From contig NC_014618.1 of the NCBI RefSeq assembly GCF_000164865.1, forward strand, positions 2,046,001 to 2,110,000: DNA of 64,000 bases, given 5' to 3'. Within the stretch, counting starts at the first letter, position 1, and each line of letters opens with the position of its first letter. Below, piece by piece: positions 39,446 to 48,453 of this stretch. The translations under genes were made by a program, and so were the position numbers. Source of the stretch: [Enterobacter] lignolyticus SCF1 (lineage in GTDB: Bacteria; Pseudomonadota; Gammaproteobacteria; Enterobacterales; Enterobacteriaceae). Under the pieces are notes generated by a model. The model made no database searches. It worked only from the letters and a program-made list of their open reading frames with translations, and was not told the origin of the DNA.

Positions 39446-40297
39446 TTACAGACCCAGCAGGCCGATGGCGTAGCCCACGATACCGATGACGAAGAAGCCA
39501 ACGATGATCCACAGCGGGTTTACTTTCTTACGCAGCAGCCACATGCAGGCGAAGGTCAGCAGCAGAGGCACCAGGCCAGGCATCAGCTGGTCAAGGATAG
39601 TCTGCACGGTTGTCACGTGAACCTGGCCGTCAGAACCGGTGATTTTAGACACCACCAGCGGGATGTTCACGTGCGTCCATTTGTTAACCAGCGCCCCCAT
39701 GACAAACAGGCCGAGGATTGACGCCCCCTCAGTCAGTTTTTGCAGGAAGCCGCCGCCCATGTCCTTAACGATGTCCACGCCTTTACGGTAGCCGTAGGCG
39801 ATACCGTAGTAGAGAGTCGCCAGACGTACGATGTTGAACAGGAAGAAGAACAGCAGCGGACCCAGCAGGCTGCCGCTCATCGCGATGCCGGCGCCCAGCG
39901 CCGCAAATACCGGACGAACGGTACCCCAGAAGATCGGGTCGCCGACGCCTGCCAGCGGCCCCATCAGACCAACTTTGATACCGTTGATGGCGCCGTCGTC
40001 GATTTCTGCGCCGTTTGCACGCTGCTCTTCCATCGCCAGCGTAACGCCGAGCACCGGCGCCGCGACGTACGGATGGGTGTTAAAGAACTCAAGGTGGCGT
40101 TTAATCGCCTGTTTACGCGCGTCGTTGTTTTCCGGATACAGGCGCTTGATGGCCGGCACCATGGAGAAACAGAAGCCGAGCGCCTGCATACGTTCGAAGT
40201 TCCATGACCCCTGGAACAGGTTCGAACGGAGGAACACGCCACGAATATCACCCGGGGTGAGTTTTTTCTCGGTGGTAGTTTTAGTCATATCAACCAT
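39446..40297 (-). CDS. manZ: Mannose PTS permease subunit IID
   Basis: The 283-aa protein (TPGDIRGVFLRSNLFQGSWNFERM at the start, GLMGPLAGVGDPIFWGT in the core) is the IID component. With ManY it forms the inner-membrane channel that imports and phosphorylates mannose, glucose and glucosamine. The start is placed at ATG 40297 because AGGTGAG lies just upstream; a GTG nine bases earlier would give 286 aa. It follows manY by 12 bases. In relatives ManYZ is also the receptor for some bacteriocins and phage DNA entry. Confidence 0.96.
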   Translation of the reverse strand: MVDMTKTTTEKKLTPGDIRGVFLRSNLFQGSWNFERMQALGFCFSMVPAIKRLYPENNDARKQAIKRHLEFFNTHPYVAAPVLGVTLAMEEQRANGAEIDDGAINGIKVGLMGPLAGVGDPIFWGTVRPVFAALGAGIAMSGSLLGPLLFFFLFNIVRLATLYYGIAYGYRKGVDIVKDMGGGFLQKLTEGASILGLFVMGALVNKWTHVNIPLVVSKITGSDGQVHVTTVQTILDQLMPGLVPLLLTFACMWLLRKKVNPLWIIVGFFVIGIVGYAIGLLGL

Positions 40298-40309
40298 TTC
40301 GCTCACCTG

Positions 40310-41110
40310 TTAGTCCAGTTCGTTATCAAGGGAGTTATCACCAGCAGCCTGCGCCGGCGCACCAGCAGAGCGGTTGTATTTCGGGCTCAGCTGGATGTAG
40401 AGGATTGCCATGACGGCGCCAATGACGCCCAGAGCAACCAGGTTGAAGTTGGTGAATGCCGCGGTAACGAAGCCGAGGTAGAAGAACGGCATCAGGTAGC
40501 CCGCGCGCATCATGTTGATAACCATCGCATAACCAACGACCACGATCATGCCGCCGGCGATGTTCAGACCGCTGGTAACGACTTCAGGAATCGCGTTCAG
40601 CATGCCCTGAACTTCGCTGGTGCCAACGGAAACCGCAACGATAACCGCCGGAATAGCGATACGCATTGCCTGCAGGAACAGGGAGGAGACGTGGATCCAG
40701 GACAGCGCCGTCAGGTTGCCGGTATCGGCCGCTTTATCCGCCGCGTGCTGGAACGCCACGGTGATAGTACGAACGATAATGGTCAGGACCTGACCTGCCG
40801 CCGCCAGCGGGATAGCCAGCGCGATACCGGCGCCAATGCTTTGATGGCCGGCGATAACCAGAACGGTCGAAATGATAGAGGCCAGCGCCGCATCAGGGGC
40901 AACCGCCGCACCGATGTTCATCCAGCCCAGCGCGATCATCTCAAGGGTACCACCGATGATAATACCGGTTTTCATATCGCCCAGAACCAGACCGATCAGG
41001 GTACAGGCCACCAATGGACGGTGGAACTGAAATTCATCAAGTACGGACTCCATACCCGCAATACACGCGACGATGAACACCAGCACAATCTGAAGAGTGG
41101 TAATCTCCAT
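40310..41110 (-). CDS. manY: Mannose PTS permease subunit IIC
   Basis: The 266-aa membrane protein equals E. coli ManY in length, with many helices and the IIC signature around FIVACIAGMESVLDEFQFH and GMMNIGAAVAPD-like segment (GWMNIGAAVAPDAAL). It forms the translocation channel with ManZ. Sixty bases separate it from manX; the three genes form one operon. Confidence 0.96.
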   Translation of the reverse strand: MEITTLQIVLVFIVACIAGMESVLDEFQFHRPLVACTLIGLVLGDMKTGIIIGGTLEMIALGWMNIGAAVAPDAALASIISTVLVIAGHQSIGAGIALAIPLAAAGQVLTIIVRTITVAFQHAADKAADTGNLTALSWIHVSSLFLQAMRIAIPAVIVAVSVGTSEVQGMLNAIPEVVTSGLNIAGGMIVVVGYAMVINMMRAGYLMPFFYLGFVTAAFTNFNLVALGVIGAVMAILYIQLSPKYNRSAGAPAQAAGDNSLDNELD

Positions 41111-41170
41111 TGTACTTCTCCTATAACATAAGCCTTAAGTGTGAAAATTGGTTAAGAGCCAGCGCTGGCG

Positions 41171-42130
41171 TTATTTTGTCACCTTGCTGATAAGCTCCAT
41201 CATTTTCAGTCTCGGATCGTTGGAAACCTTACGGACTTCCAGTTCGATACCGCGATCGTTCAGTTTCTTAAACGCTTCGATATCTTTTTCATCGACTGAA
41301 ACGGCGTTGTTCACCTGGGTTTTGCCCTGGCGGAACGCCATACCGCCGATGTTGACGGAGGTGATCTTCACGCCGCCCTCGACGATGCGCTCAACGTCGG
41401 TCGGGTTGGTAAACAGCAGCATGACGCGATCGCCTGCGTATTTCGGGTTGTTGTAGACGCGGATCATCTTCTCGACATCAACGACGTGCGCGGTGACGCC
41501 CGGAGGCGCAACCTGGGTCAGCAGCGTCTTGCGAACGGTATCCGCCGCCACTTCGTCACTGACGACGATGATGCGGGAAACGTTGGTCTCTTTGGTCCAG
41601 CGGGTGGCGACTTGTCCGTGAATCAGACGGTCATCGATACGTGCGAGGCCGATAACCATATAATCATTCGGACCCATCGGTTTCGCAGGCGCGGCGGCCT
41701 TCGGCGCTGGGGCAGGCGCGGCTTTTTCCGCCGGTTTCGCTTTCAGCGCTTTCACGCCGTCGCGACCGGTTTCAACGGCGATAGCCACCAACTCGTCAAA
41801 GGCCGGGTTATCGTCACGCGCCATCAGCGTTTCAACCAGCATCGGGATGTTTACGCCAGCAATAACTTCATACTGTTCTTTATCGACAACAATACGGCTT
41901 GCCGCGTTGAACGGGCTTCCTCCCCATGTATCGACAAGAAACAGCACGCCTTTGCTGGTGTCGAGTTTCGCCAACTGGGCGTTGTATTTCTCAATAATCG
42001 TTTCAGCGTTTTCGCCTGGTACGAAATCGATCCAGCCGACGTTTTCCTGCTCGCCCAACAACATTTCCGCTGTTTTAAGCAGTTGTTCTGCAGCCCAACC
42101 ATGTGTGCCTATTACAATAGCAATCGTCAC
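41171..42130 (-). CDS. manX: Mannose PTS fused IIAB subunit
   Basis: A 319-aa cytoplasmic protein with a IIA domain (phospho-His10 in IGTHGWAAEQLL) and a IIB domain (phospho-His171 in ARIDDRLIHGQVATRW), joined by an Ala/Pro-rich linker at about 130-152. It passes phosphate from HPr to the incoming sugar. It starts at GTG with AAGGAGGT, as in E. coli. The mRNA is a target of the sRNA SgrS in E. coli during sugar-phosphate stress. The upstream gap has a Mlc/NagC-like dyad. Confidence 0.97.
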   Translation of the reverse strand: MTIAIVIGTHGWAAEQLLKTAEMLLGEQENVGWIDFVPGENAETIIEKYNAQLAKLDTSKGVLFLVDTWGGSPFNAASRIVVDKEQYEVIAGVNIPMLVETLMARDDNPAFDELVAIAVETGRDGVKALKAKPAEKAAPAPAPKAAAPAKPMGPNDYMVIGLARIDDRLIHGQVATRWTKETNVSRIIVVSDEVAADTVRKTLLTQVAPPGVTAHVVDVEKMIRVYNNPKYAGDRVMLLFTNPTDVERIVEGGVKITSVNIGGMAFRQGKTQVNNAVSVDEKDIEAFKKLNDRGIELEVRKVSNDPRLKMMELISKVTK

Positions 42131-42244
42131 TTGCTACCTCCTTTATTATCGAGATGCATCATTATCACTGATACATATGAACCGTTGGCTGTAACCGAAT
42201 CGATTCAGATAAGGGTTAGAGAATGAAAACCAATGACTTCCGCG

Positions 42245-42272
42245 AATTATTTTAGATAGTGAAAAAATAATT
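42245..42272. promoter_or_regulatory. Mlc/NagC-type operator candidate of manXYZ
   Basis: AATTATTTT and AAAATAATT form an inverted repeat around a ten-base centre, of the TTATTT/AAATAA type bound by Mlc and NagC, about 115 bases upstream of manX. A second TTATTTCGCG half-like element (minus strand, about 42320-42340) lies further out. A CRP site could not be placed with confidence. Confidence 0.45.
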
Positions 42273-42435
42273 AATGTGATGAAGATCCGTAATTTAGTTA
42301 TAGACGAAGAACAATTTTGAAGCGCGAAATAACGCTTTTTTTGCAAAGACGGGTAAATCTTTGCGCTAAACCACGAATGTTTGCTATGTTTAGCGCCTGT
42401 TTAATCACACAGGAGTACAGGGTTTAACCCACCAT

Positions 42436-42594
42436 ATGGACCGTCACCGACGTCAATTCACCCACAGGCAGTATAGTGCCTGTCATACCGGCTCGCCGCG
42501 CCACGCTGATATTTCTTACATTATTGTTATGCCTGCGAATGTCATCAGGATGACAAACCGTGCTCACCACAGGAGCCAGACATGGAATTCTTAA
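42436..42594 (+). CDS. Possible small upstream ORF overlapping the yoaE start
   Basis: A 52-codon open frame (MDRHRRQFTH at the start, QTWNS at the end) stops 13 bases into yoaE in another frame. AGGAG at 42411-42415 is too far from this ATG, and an inner ATG at 42529 would give 21 aa. From memory, a small overlapping ORF (yoaL) has been reported in front of E. coli yoaE; I cannot confirm homology. Translational coupling is the likely role if it is real. Confidence 0.35.
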   Translation: MDRHRRQFTHRQYSACHTGSPRHADISYIIVMPANVIRMTNRAHHRSQTWNS

Positions 42595-44141
42595 TGGATC
42601 CGTCAATCTGGGCAGGCCTGCTGACGCTGGTCGTCCTTGAGATTGTGCTGGGTATCGATAACCTGGTTTTTATCGCCATTCTTGCCGACAAGCTGCCGCC
42701 AAAACAGCGTGATAAAGCACGCCTGATGGGGCTGTCGCTGGCGCTGGTCATGCGTCTTGTGTTGCTGTCGGTTATCTCGTGGTTGGTTACGCTGACCAGT
42801 CCGCTGTTCACCGTGTGGGATTACTCCTTCTCAGGGCGTGATTTGATCATGCTGCTGGGCGGCCTGTTCCTGCTGTTTAAGGCGACCACGGAGCTGCACG
42901 AGCGGCTTGAAAACCGTCAGCATGATTCCGGTCATGGCAAAGGCTACGCCAGCTTTTGGGTCGTGGTGCTACAAATAGTCGTGCTGGATGCGGTGTTCTC
43001 GCTGGATGCGGTCATTACGGCGGTCGGGATGGTGAACCATCTTCCGGTGATGATGACGGCGGTGGTTATCGCCATGGCGGTGATGCTGCTGGCCTCTAAG
43101 CCGTTGACGCGATTCGTCAACCAGCACCCGACGGTGGTGGTGCTCTGCCTGAGCTTCCTGCTGATGATTGGCCTGAGCCTCATCGCGGAAGGTTTCGGCT
43201 TCCATATTCCGAAAGGTTACCTGTACGCGGCGATTGGCTTCTCCATCATCATTGAGCTGTTTAACCAGATTGCTCGCCGTAACTTTATTCGTCACCAGTC
43301 CGCGCTGCCGCTGCGCGCCCGCACGGCTGACGCTATTCTGCGCCTGATGGGCGGACGTAAGCAGGTATCGGTTCAGCACGATGGCGAAAGCCCTGCGACG
43401 GTGCCGGTGCCGGAAGGCGCGTTTGCTGATGAAGAGCGCTATATGATCAACGGCGTGCTGACCCTGGCGTCACGCTCGCTGCGCACCATTATGACGCCGC
43501 GCGGCGAAATCAGCTGGGTTGACGCCTCTCTGGGCGTGGATGAAATCCGCGAGCAGCTGCTCTCCTCGCCGCACAGCCTGTTCCCGGTGTGCCGCGGGGA
43601 GCTGGACGAAATTATCGGTATCGTGCGGGCGAAAGAGATGCTGGTGGCGCTTGAGGCAGGAGAAGATGTTGCGGCTATCGCCGCAGGCTCTCCGGCGATC
43701 ATCGTCCCGGAAACCCTGGACCCGATTAACCTGCTGGGCGTGCTGCGCCGCGCCCGCGGCAGTTTCGTCATTGTCACCAATGAATTTGGCGTGGTGCAGG
43801 GGCTGGTCACGCCGCTGGACGTGCTTGAGGCCATCGCCGGCGAGTTCCCGGATGCCGATGAAACCCCGGAAATCGTGATTGATGGCGACGGCTGGCTGGT
43901 GAAAGGGACGACGGACCTGCACGCCCTGCAGCAGGCGCTGGGCCTTGATGGCCTGGTGAACGATGATGACGATATTGCTACCGTCGCAGGACTGGTGATC
44001 GCGGTTAACGGTCAGATCCCGCGGGCAGGCGATGTCTTTACCGTCGGAACGCTGCAGATAACCGTCATGGAAGCCAATGACTACCGCGTCGATATGGTTC
44101 GTATCGTAAAAGAAAGGCCGCACGACGAGGAGCAGGATTAA
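42582..44141 (+). CDS. yoaE: YoaE, TerC-family membrane protein with CBS and CorC/HlyC domains
   Basis: The 519-aa product (E. coli 518) has an N-terminal TerC module with about seven TM helices (residues 1-235; LEIVLGIDNLVFIAIL, LDAVFSLDAVITAVGMV). A pair of CBS domains (about 295-420; FPVCRGELDEIIGIVRAKE, FVIVTNEFGVVQGLVTPLD) and a CorC/HlyC C-terminal domain (about 430-515) follow. TerC proteins are linked to metal, especially manganese, export coupled to secretion; the specific role of YoaE is unproven. CACAGGAGCCAGAC provides the ribosome site. It is divergent from manX. Confidence 0.93.
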   Translation: MEFLMDPSIWAGLLTLVVLEIVLGIDNLVFIAILADKLPPKQRDKARLMGLSLALVMRLVLLSVISWLVTLTSPLFTVWDYSFSGRDLIMLLGGLFLLFKATTELHERLENRQHDSGHGKGYASFWVVVLQIVVLDAVFSLDAVITAVGMVNHLPVMMTAVVIAMAVMLLASKPLTRFVNQHPTVVVLCLSFLLMIGLSLIAEGFGFHIPKGYLYAAIGFSIIIELFNQIARRNFIRHQSALPLRARTADAILRLMGGRKQVSVQHDGESPATVPVPEGAFADEERYMINGVLTLASRSLRTIMTPRGEISWVDASLGVDEIREQLLSSPHSLFPVCRGELDEIIGIVRAKEMLVALEAGEDVAAIAAGSPAIIVPETLDPINLLGVLRRARGSFVIVTNEFGVVQGLVTPLDVLEAIAGEFPDADETPEIVIDGDGWLVKGTTDLHALQQALGLDGLVNDDDDIATVAGLVIAVNGQIPRAGDVFTVGTLQITVMEANDYRVDMVRIVKERPHDEEQD

Positions 44142-44195
44142 GACTTTTTGCGGGTGAGCATCGCGTGGCGTATTTAAGCTACGCTATGAAATAAA

Positions 44196-44220
44196 TCGCC
44201 CATCCGGGGAGGATGGGCGA
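44196..44220. terminator. Terminator between yoaE and sdaA
   Basis: TCGCCCATCC and GGATGGGCGA form a perfect ten-base stem with a five-base loop between convergent genes; the minus side continues TTTATTTC. Confidence 0.8.
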
Positions 44221-44227
44221 GAAGATG

Positions 44228-45592
44228 TTAGTCACACTGAACTTTGATCGCCAGACCGCCGCGAGAGGTTTCACGGTATTTGGCGTTCATGTCTTTCCCC
44301 GTCTCGTACATGGTCTCAATGACCTTATCCAGAGAAACACGCGGTTCGCTGGTGCGGCGCATTGCCATACGGGCGGCGTTGATCGCTTTTACCGAGGCGA
44401 TAGCGTTACGCTCGATACACGGTACCTGAACCTGTCCGGCCACCGGGTCGCAGGTCAGCCCCAGGTTGTGCTCCATGCCGATTTCCGCCGCCACGCAAAC
44501 CTGCTCCGGGCTGGCGCCAAGCAGTTCGGCCAGACCCGCCGCCGCCATTGAACAGGCCACGCCGACTTCGCCCTGACAGCCGACTTCCGCGCCGGAAATG
44601 GAGGCGTTCATCTTGTACAGCGCGCCGATAGCGCCCGCCGCCATAAAGTAGCGGATGTAGATATCCGGGCTGACGGGTTCGATAAAGTGATCGTAATAGG
44701 CCAGCACCGCCGGAACGATGCCGCACGCGCCGTTGGTGGGCGCCGTGACGACGCGGCCGCCGGCGGCGTTTTCTTCGTTAACCGCCAGCGCGAACATGTT
44801 CACCCAGTCGATAACGTTCATCGGATCGGTAGACAGCTTATCGCTGGCGACCAGCATACGGCGCAGGGCAGAGGCGCGACGCGGTACGCGCAGCGGCCCC
44901 GGCAGAACGCCTTCGGTATTCATCCCGCGATCGATACAGGCCTGCATGGTCTGCCAGACGTTGGCGAAATACGCGTCTATCTCCTGCTTGCTGTGCAGCG
45001 CCAGCTCGTTGTGCATCACCATGCCGGAGAGCGACAGGCCGGTCTCTTTGCAGTAGCCGAGCATGTCAGTCGCCGATTTAAACGGATAAGGAACGTTCAG
45101 CTCGCTGCTGCTGTCCTTGCCGAAATGCTCTTCGTCGACGATGAATCCACCGCCGATAGAGTAGTACGTTTTGCTGTAGACGACCTTATCGCCGACGAGG
45201 GCATGGATCTGCATGCCGTTCTCGTGCAGGGACAGATTGTCGCTGTGAAAACGCATGCCGTCGTTCAGCGGGAAATCGACTTCCCGACGACCGCGCGCCA
45301 GCGGCAGCTTGCCGCGGGTTTCAACATCGCGAATAAACGCCGGGATGGCGTCGATGTCCACGGTATCCGGCATGTTGCCCGCCAGACCCATGATAATGGC
45401 GATATCGGTATGGTGGCCTTTACCGGTTAAAGACAATGAACCGTAAACGTCAACCACCACGCGGGTGACGTCATCAATCAGTCCCTTTTCGACCAGGTCA
45501 TCGACGAACTGCTTCCCGGCCTTCATGGGGCCTACGGTGTGGGAGGACGAGGGGCCAATCCCCACCTTAAACATGTCGAATATACTAATCAC
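44228..45592 (-). CDS. sdaA: L-serine deaminase I
   Basis: The 454-aa iron-sulfur enzyme converts L-serine to pyruvate and ammonia. The N-terminal ASB-like domain begins ISIFDMFKVGIGPSSSHTVGPM. The C-terminal catalytic domain holds the 4Fe-4S cysteines in PTNGACGIVPA, VGCQGEVGVACSMAAAG and LTCDPVAGQVQVPCIERN. The start is GTG 45592 with AGGAGTG upstream, the same as E. coli; a frame open to 45667 is non-homologous. A small hairpin (GTTACCG/CGGTAAC, 45611-45632) sits in the leader 18 bases before the start. Confidence 0.97.
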   Translation of the reverse strand: MISIFDMFKVGIGPSSSHTVGPMKAGKQFVDDLVEKGLIDDVTRVVVDVYGSLSLTGKGHHTDIAIIMGLAGNMPDTVDIDAIPAFIRDVETRGKLPLARGRREVDFPLNDGMRFHSDNLSLHENGMQIHALVGDKVVYSKTYYSIGGGFIVDEEHFGKDSSSELNVPYPFKSATDMLGYCKETGLSLSGMVMHNELALHSKQEIDAYFANVWQTMQACIDRGMNTEGVLPGPLRVPRRASALRRMLVASDKLSTDPMNVIDWVNMFALAVNEENAAGGRVVTAPTNGACGIVPAVLAYYDHFIEPVSPDIYIRYFMAAGAIGALYKMNASISGAEVGCQGEVGVACSMAAAGLAELLGASPEQVCVAAEIGMEHNLGLTCDPVAGQVQVPCIERNAIASVKAINAARMAMRRTSEPRVSLDKVIETMYETGKDMNAKYRETSRGGLAIKVQCD

Positions 45593-45766
45593 GCTAACAC
45601 TCCTGACAGGGTTACCGAAAGGTTCCGGTAACGATGTAATAACTGCGCATAGTGTAAGAGGGAACACCGCGGGCAGCTTAACTATTCACATGAATTAAAC
45701 TAATGCCTTGCCCCGGTTTTACTAATGCCGGATCGCAGAAGGACATCGCCTGTACCCACAGTATAG

Positions 45767-46345
45767 TTAAGGCTTCATGCCAATTTGTAACGCCAGTTCA
45801 CGAATAATGCCTGCGGTCATTCCCCAGACAAAATAATGCTGATACCAGGAGAGCCAGACCCGGTGCGCGTTGCCGCGGCGATGAATATCCAGCGGGTGGT
45901 AGCGCCCCAGTCTTAACGCTTCGGCAAGCGGCATTTCAAAGACGGCGGAGACTTCATCAACGCTGGCGTGATAGTGCAGATTGGGGGGGATAATGCCGAC
46001 GACCGGCGTCACCTGGAAACCGGTGACGCTGTCGATGGGCGGCAGCACGCCGATCACCTCGACCGACGCGGGCGGAATGGCGACTTCCTCCTGCGCTTCA
46101 CGCAGCGCGGCGGCAATCAGCGACGCGTCGCTGCTGTCGACCGCGCCGCCAGGGAACGCCACCTGACCCGCATGCTTGCGCAACAGCGGCGAACGCTGGG
46201 TCAGCAGCAGGCCCGGCTGTTCGCGCCGCACGATAGGGATCAGTACGGCAGCCTTGCGCTGATTCAGCGTGGCGCGCGCGGGCTGCGGGCGCAGCAGCTG
46301 AAAGCGGGAGATAAAATCATCAAGATTCAGGGCCGGGCTGTCCAT
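45767..46345 (-). CDS. nudL: NudL, Nudix hydrolase (putative CoA pyrophosphatase)
   Basis: The 192-aa length equals E. coli NudL (YeaB). The Nudix box lies at residues 66-89 (GGAVDSSDASLIAAALREAQ then EEV), preceded by the CoA-type motif LLTQRSPLLRKHAGQVAFPGG. Such enzymes split CoA or related nucleotide pyrophosphates; the substrate is not shown directly. It starts three bases after the pabB stop, so the two are co-transcribed. Confidence 0.94.
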   Translation of the reverse strand: MDSPALNLDDFISRFQLLRPQPARATLNQRKAAVLIPIVRREQPGLLLTQRSPLLRKHAGQVAFPGGAVDSSDASLIAAALREAQEEVAIPPASVEVIGVLPPIDSVTGFQVTPVVGIIPPNLHYHASVDEVSAVFEMPLAEALRLGRYHPLDIHRRGNAHRVWLSWYQHYFVWGMTAGIIRELALQIGMKP

Positions 46346-46348
46346 CGG

Positions 46349-47704
46349 TTAACGCTCCAGTTGCTGCAGAATACGATTCACTTTATCAAACGTTTCCTGA
46401 TATTCCGCCTCTTCCTCGCTGTCGGCCACAATACCGCCGCCCGCTGAGCAGTATATCTGCCCGCCGGTCGCCGTCAGCGTACGGATAGTGATGCTGGTGT
46501 CCATCGTGCCGCAGAAGCTTATATAGCCGATGCTGCCGCACCATGCGTTACGCCGCTGCGGCTCGAGCTCATCGATTATCGCCATGGCGCGGATCTTCGG
46601 CGCGCCGGTGATAGAACCGCCGGGAAACGCAGCGCGAAGCAGGTCGCTGGCGTTAAGCGATGCGGGCAGCTGCGCGCTGATGGTGCTGACCAGATGATGC
46701 ACGGCCGGAAAGGGTTCGACAACGAACAGTTCCGGCACCCGCACGCTGCCGGGCACCGCCACGCGGCCGATGTCGTTACGCATCAAATCGACGATCATCA
46801 GATTTTCCGCCCGGTCTTTCGGCGACGCACGCAGCTTCTCCGCCTGCTCCGCGTCGCGCTGCGGGTCGGCGAGCCGGGGCAGGGTGCCTTTGATGGGGCG
46901 CGTCTGGATATGGCCCTGCGCAAGGCGGATAAACCGCTCCGGCGACAGGCTCAGAATCGCGCTGTCCGGGAGACGAAGAAAGGCGCTGAACGGGGCGCGG
47001 TTAACGCGGTTGAGCTGGCAAAACGCCTGCCACTCGTCGCCGCGGTAGCTCGCCTGAAAGCGCTGAGCGAGGTTGACCTGATAGCAGTCTCCGCTGTGCA
47101 GATAGGCCTGCACCTGGCGAAATTTCTCGCCGTATACCGCCCGCGACATGTTGGAACGCCAGGGCGAGGTCAGGGCGAAGTCGCCTTCGGCGGGGGCGCT
47201 CAGGGTCTCCAGCCACGCCAGGCGCTGCTGGGGATCATCGTAACTTAGCAGCGACACCCGCTGACGCGCGTTGTCGACGATCAGCGCCCAGCGATAGATG
47301 CCGATCGCCATATCGGGGGCGGCAATATCGGCCTGCGCGATGGCTGGCAGCGTTTCAAAGCGACGGCCTAAGTCATAGCCGAACAGGCCCAGCGCGCCGC
47401 CCTGAAACGGCAGGTCGTCGCTGGCGGCGGGGCGGATGCCGCAGTCATCCAGCGCCTGCTGCAACAGCAGCAGCGGGTCGTCCGTCGACGTGCGGGTCGA
47501 ACCGCTGCTGTCGAGGGTAGTGATCTCGCCGCAGGTGGTGAGCGTCATGACCGGGTCGGCGACCAAAATATCGAAGCGGTTGTGCGGATGCCGGGCATTG
47601 CCGGAGTGCAGCAGCATTGCCCACGGCGTAGCGTGCAGCGGGGTAAAATAGCGTTCAGCGGCATCAGCGCGCCAGGGCAGCGTAATGACAGAAGGGGACA
47701 ACAT
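46349..47704 (-). CDS. pabB: Aminodeoxychorismate synthase component 1
   Basis: The 451-aa enzyme (E. coli 453) makes 4-amino-4-deoxychorismate from chorismate and ammonia supplied by PabA, for folate synthesis. Signature motifs are SLSPERFI, the catalytic-lysine segment TRPIKGTLPR, DRAENLMIVDLMRNDIGRV, FPGGSITGAPK and CGSIGYISFCG. The start at 47704 follows GAGG; a 23-codon upstream extension is not conserved. nudL follows immediately. Confidence 0.96.
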   Translation of the reverse strand: MLSPSVITLPWRADAAERYFTPLHATPWAMLLHSGNARHPHNRFDILVADPVMTLTTCGEITTLDSSGSTRTSTDDPLLLLQQALDDCGIRPAASDDLPFQGGALGLFGYDLGRRFETLPAIAQADIAAPDMAIGIYRWALIVDNARQRVSLLSYDDPQQRLAWLETLSAPAEGDFALTSPWRSNMSRAVYGEKFRQVQAYLHSGDCYQVNLAQRFQASYRGDEWQAFCQLNRVNRAPFSAFLRLPDSAILSLSPERFIRLAQGHIQTRPIKGTLPRLADPQRDAEQAEKLRASPKDRAENLMIVDLMRNDIGRVAVPGSVRVPELFVVEPFPAVHHLVSTISAQLPASLNASDLLRAAFPGGSITGAPKIRAMAIIDELEPQRRNAWCGSIGYISFCGTMDTSITIRTLTATGGQIYCSAGGGIVADSEEEAEYQETFDKVNRILQQLER

Positions 47705-47790
47705 CGACCTCAATTCAGATAGCACCGTCCACTGGCGAACCCCGGGACGGCATGAAATAATAAGCGTCCACAATGTAGCAGGAGTTCACC

Positions 47791-47970
47791 ATGTTTGCAG
47801 GTTTACCTTCACTGAGCCACGATCAGCAGCAGAAAGCGGTCGAGCGTATTCAGGAGTTAATGGCCCAGGGAATGAGCAGCGGCCAGGCGATCGCCCTTGT
47901 CGCCGAAGAGCTGCGCGCCAGCCATACCGGCGAACGGATCGTGGCGCGCTTTGAGGATGAAGACGAGTAG
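47791..47970 (+). CDS. yoaH: YoaH, UPF0181 small protein
   Basis: The 59-aa product is nearly identical to E. coli YoaH: MFAGLPSLSHDQQQKAVERI, ELMAQGMSSGQAIALVAEEL, ERIVARFEDEDE. Predicted small helical protein of unknown function. GGAG lies six bases before the ATG. It is divergent from pabB and convergent with yoaB. Confidence 0.95.
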   Translation: MFAGLPSLSHDQQQKAVERIQELMAQGMSSGQAIALVAEELRASHTGERIVARFEDEDE

Positions 47971-47976
47971 TCCGCC

Positions 47977-48321
47977 TCAGACGGCGGCGATGATTTTGAT
48001 CTCGACCTTGTACTGCGGCTTCATCAGGCCTGCCTGCACGGTGCAGCGCACCGGCGCATGGCCGGCAACCACCCACGCATCCCAGGCCTGGTTCATGGCG
48101 GCGAAATCGCTTTTGTCGGCGAGGAAAATGGTGGCATCAAGAATGCGGGTTTTGTCGCTGCCCTGTTTTTGCAGCACCGCGTCGATCTGCGCCAGCGTAT
48201 TCGCCGTCTGCTCAAACGCCTGCGCCTCCAGATTTTCCGGCACCCCGGTGTAGTAGAGCGTCTGGTTGTGGATGACTACATCAGACCAGCGGGCTTCAGC
48301 ATCAATACGCGTAATCGTCAT
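47977..48321 (-). CDS. yoaB: YoaB, RidA (YjgF/YER057c) family protein
   Basis: The 114-aa length equals E. coli YoaB. It carries RidA features: YYTGVPENLEAQAF near the start, QTANTLAQIDAVLQKQGSDK, ATIFLADKSDFAAMNQAW, and APVRCTVQAGL with the conserved Arg that binds substrate carboxylate. RidA enzymes hydrolyse reactive enamines/imines; YoaB itself is not well characterised. The start at 48321 is the family start; 16 upstream codons are not conserved. Confidence 0.94.
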   Translation of the reverse strand: MTITRIDAEARWSDVVIHNQTLYYTGVPENLEAQAFEQTANTLAQIDAVLQKQGSDKTRILDATIFLADKSDFAAMNQAWDAWVVAGHAPVRCTVQAGLMKPQYKVEIKIIAAV

Positions 48322-48453
48322 TTCAGTTTCCTTATGTATGGTTCCATCAATCCGTCGCAAGACTGCCATATTGTCCGGGCGCTGTCACCCGTTTGGCTGG
48401 CGTTTGCCGGGTCTCCCTGACATAATCACCTGTGTAAAAATACAGGGGGCAGC

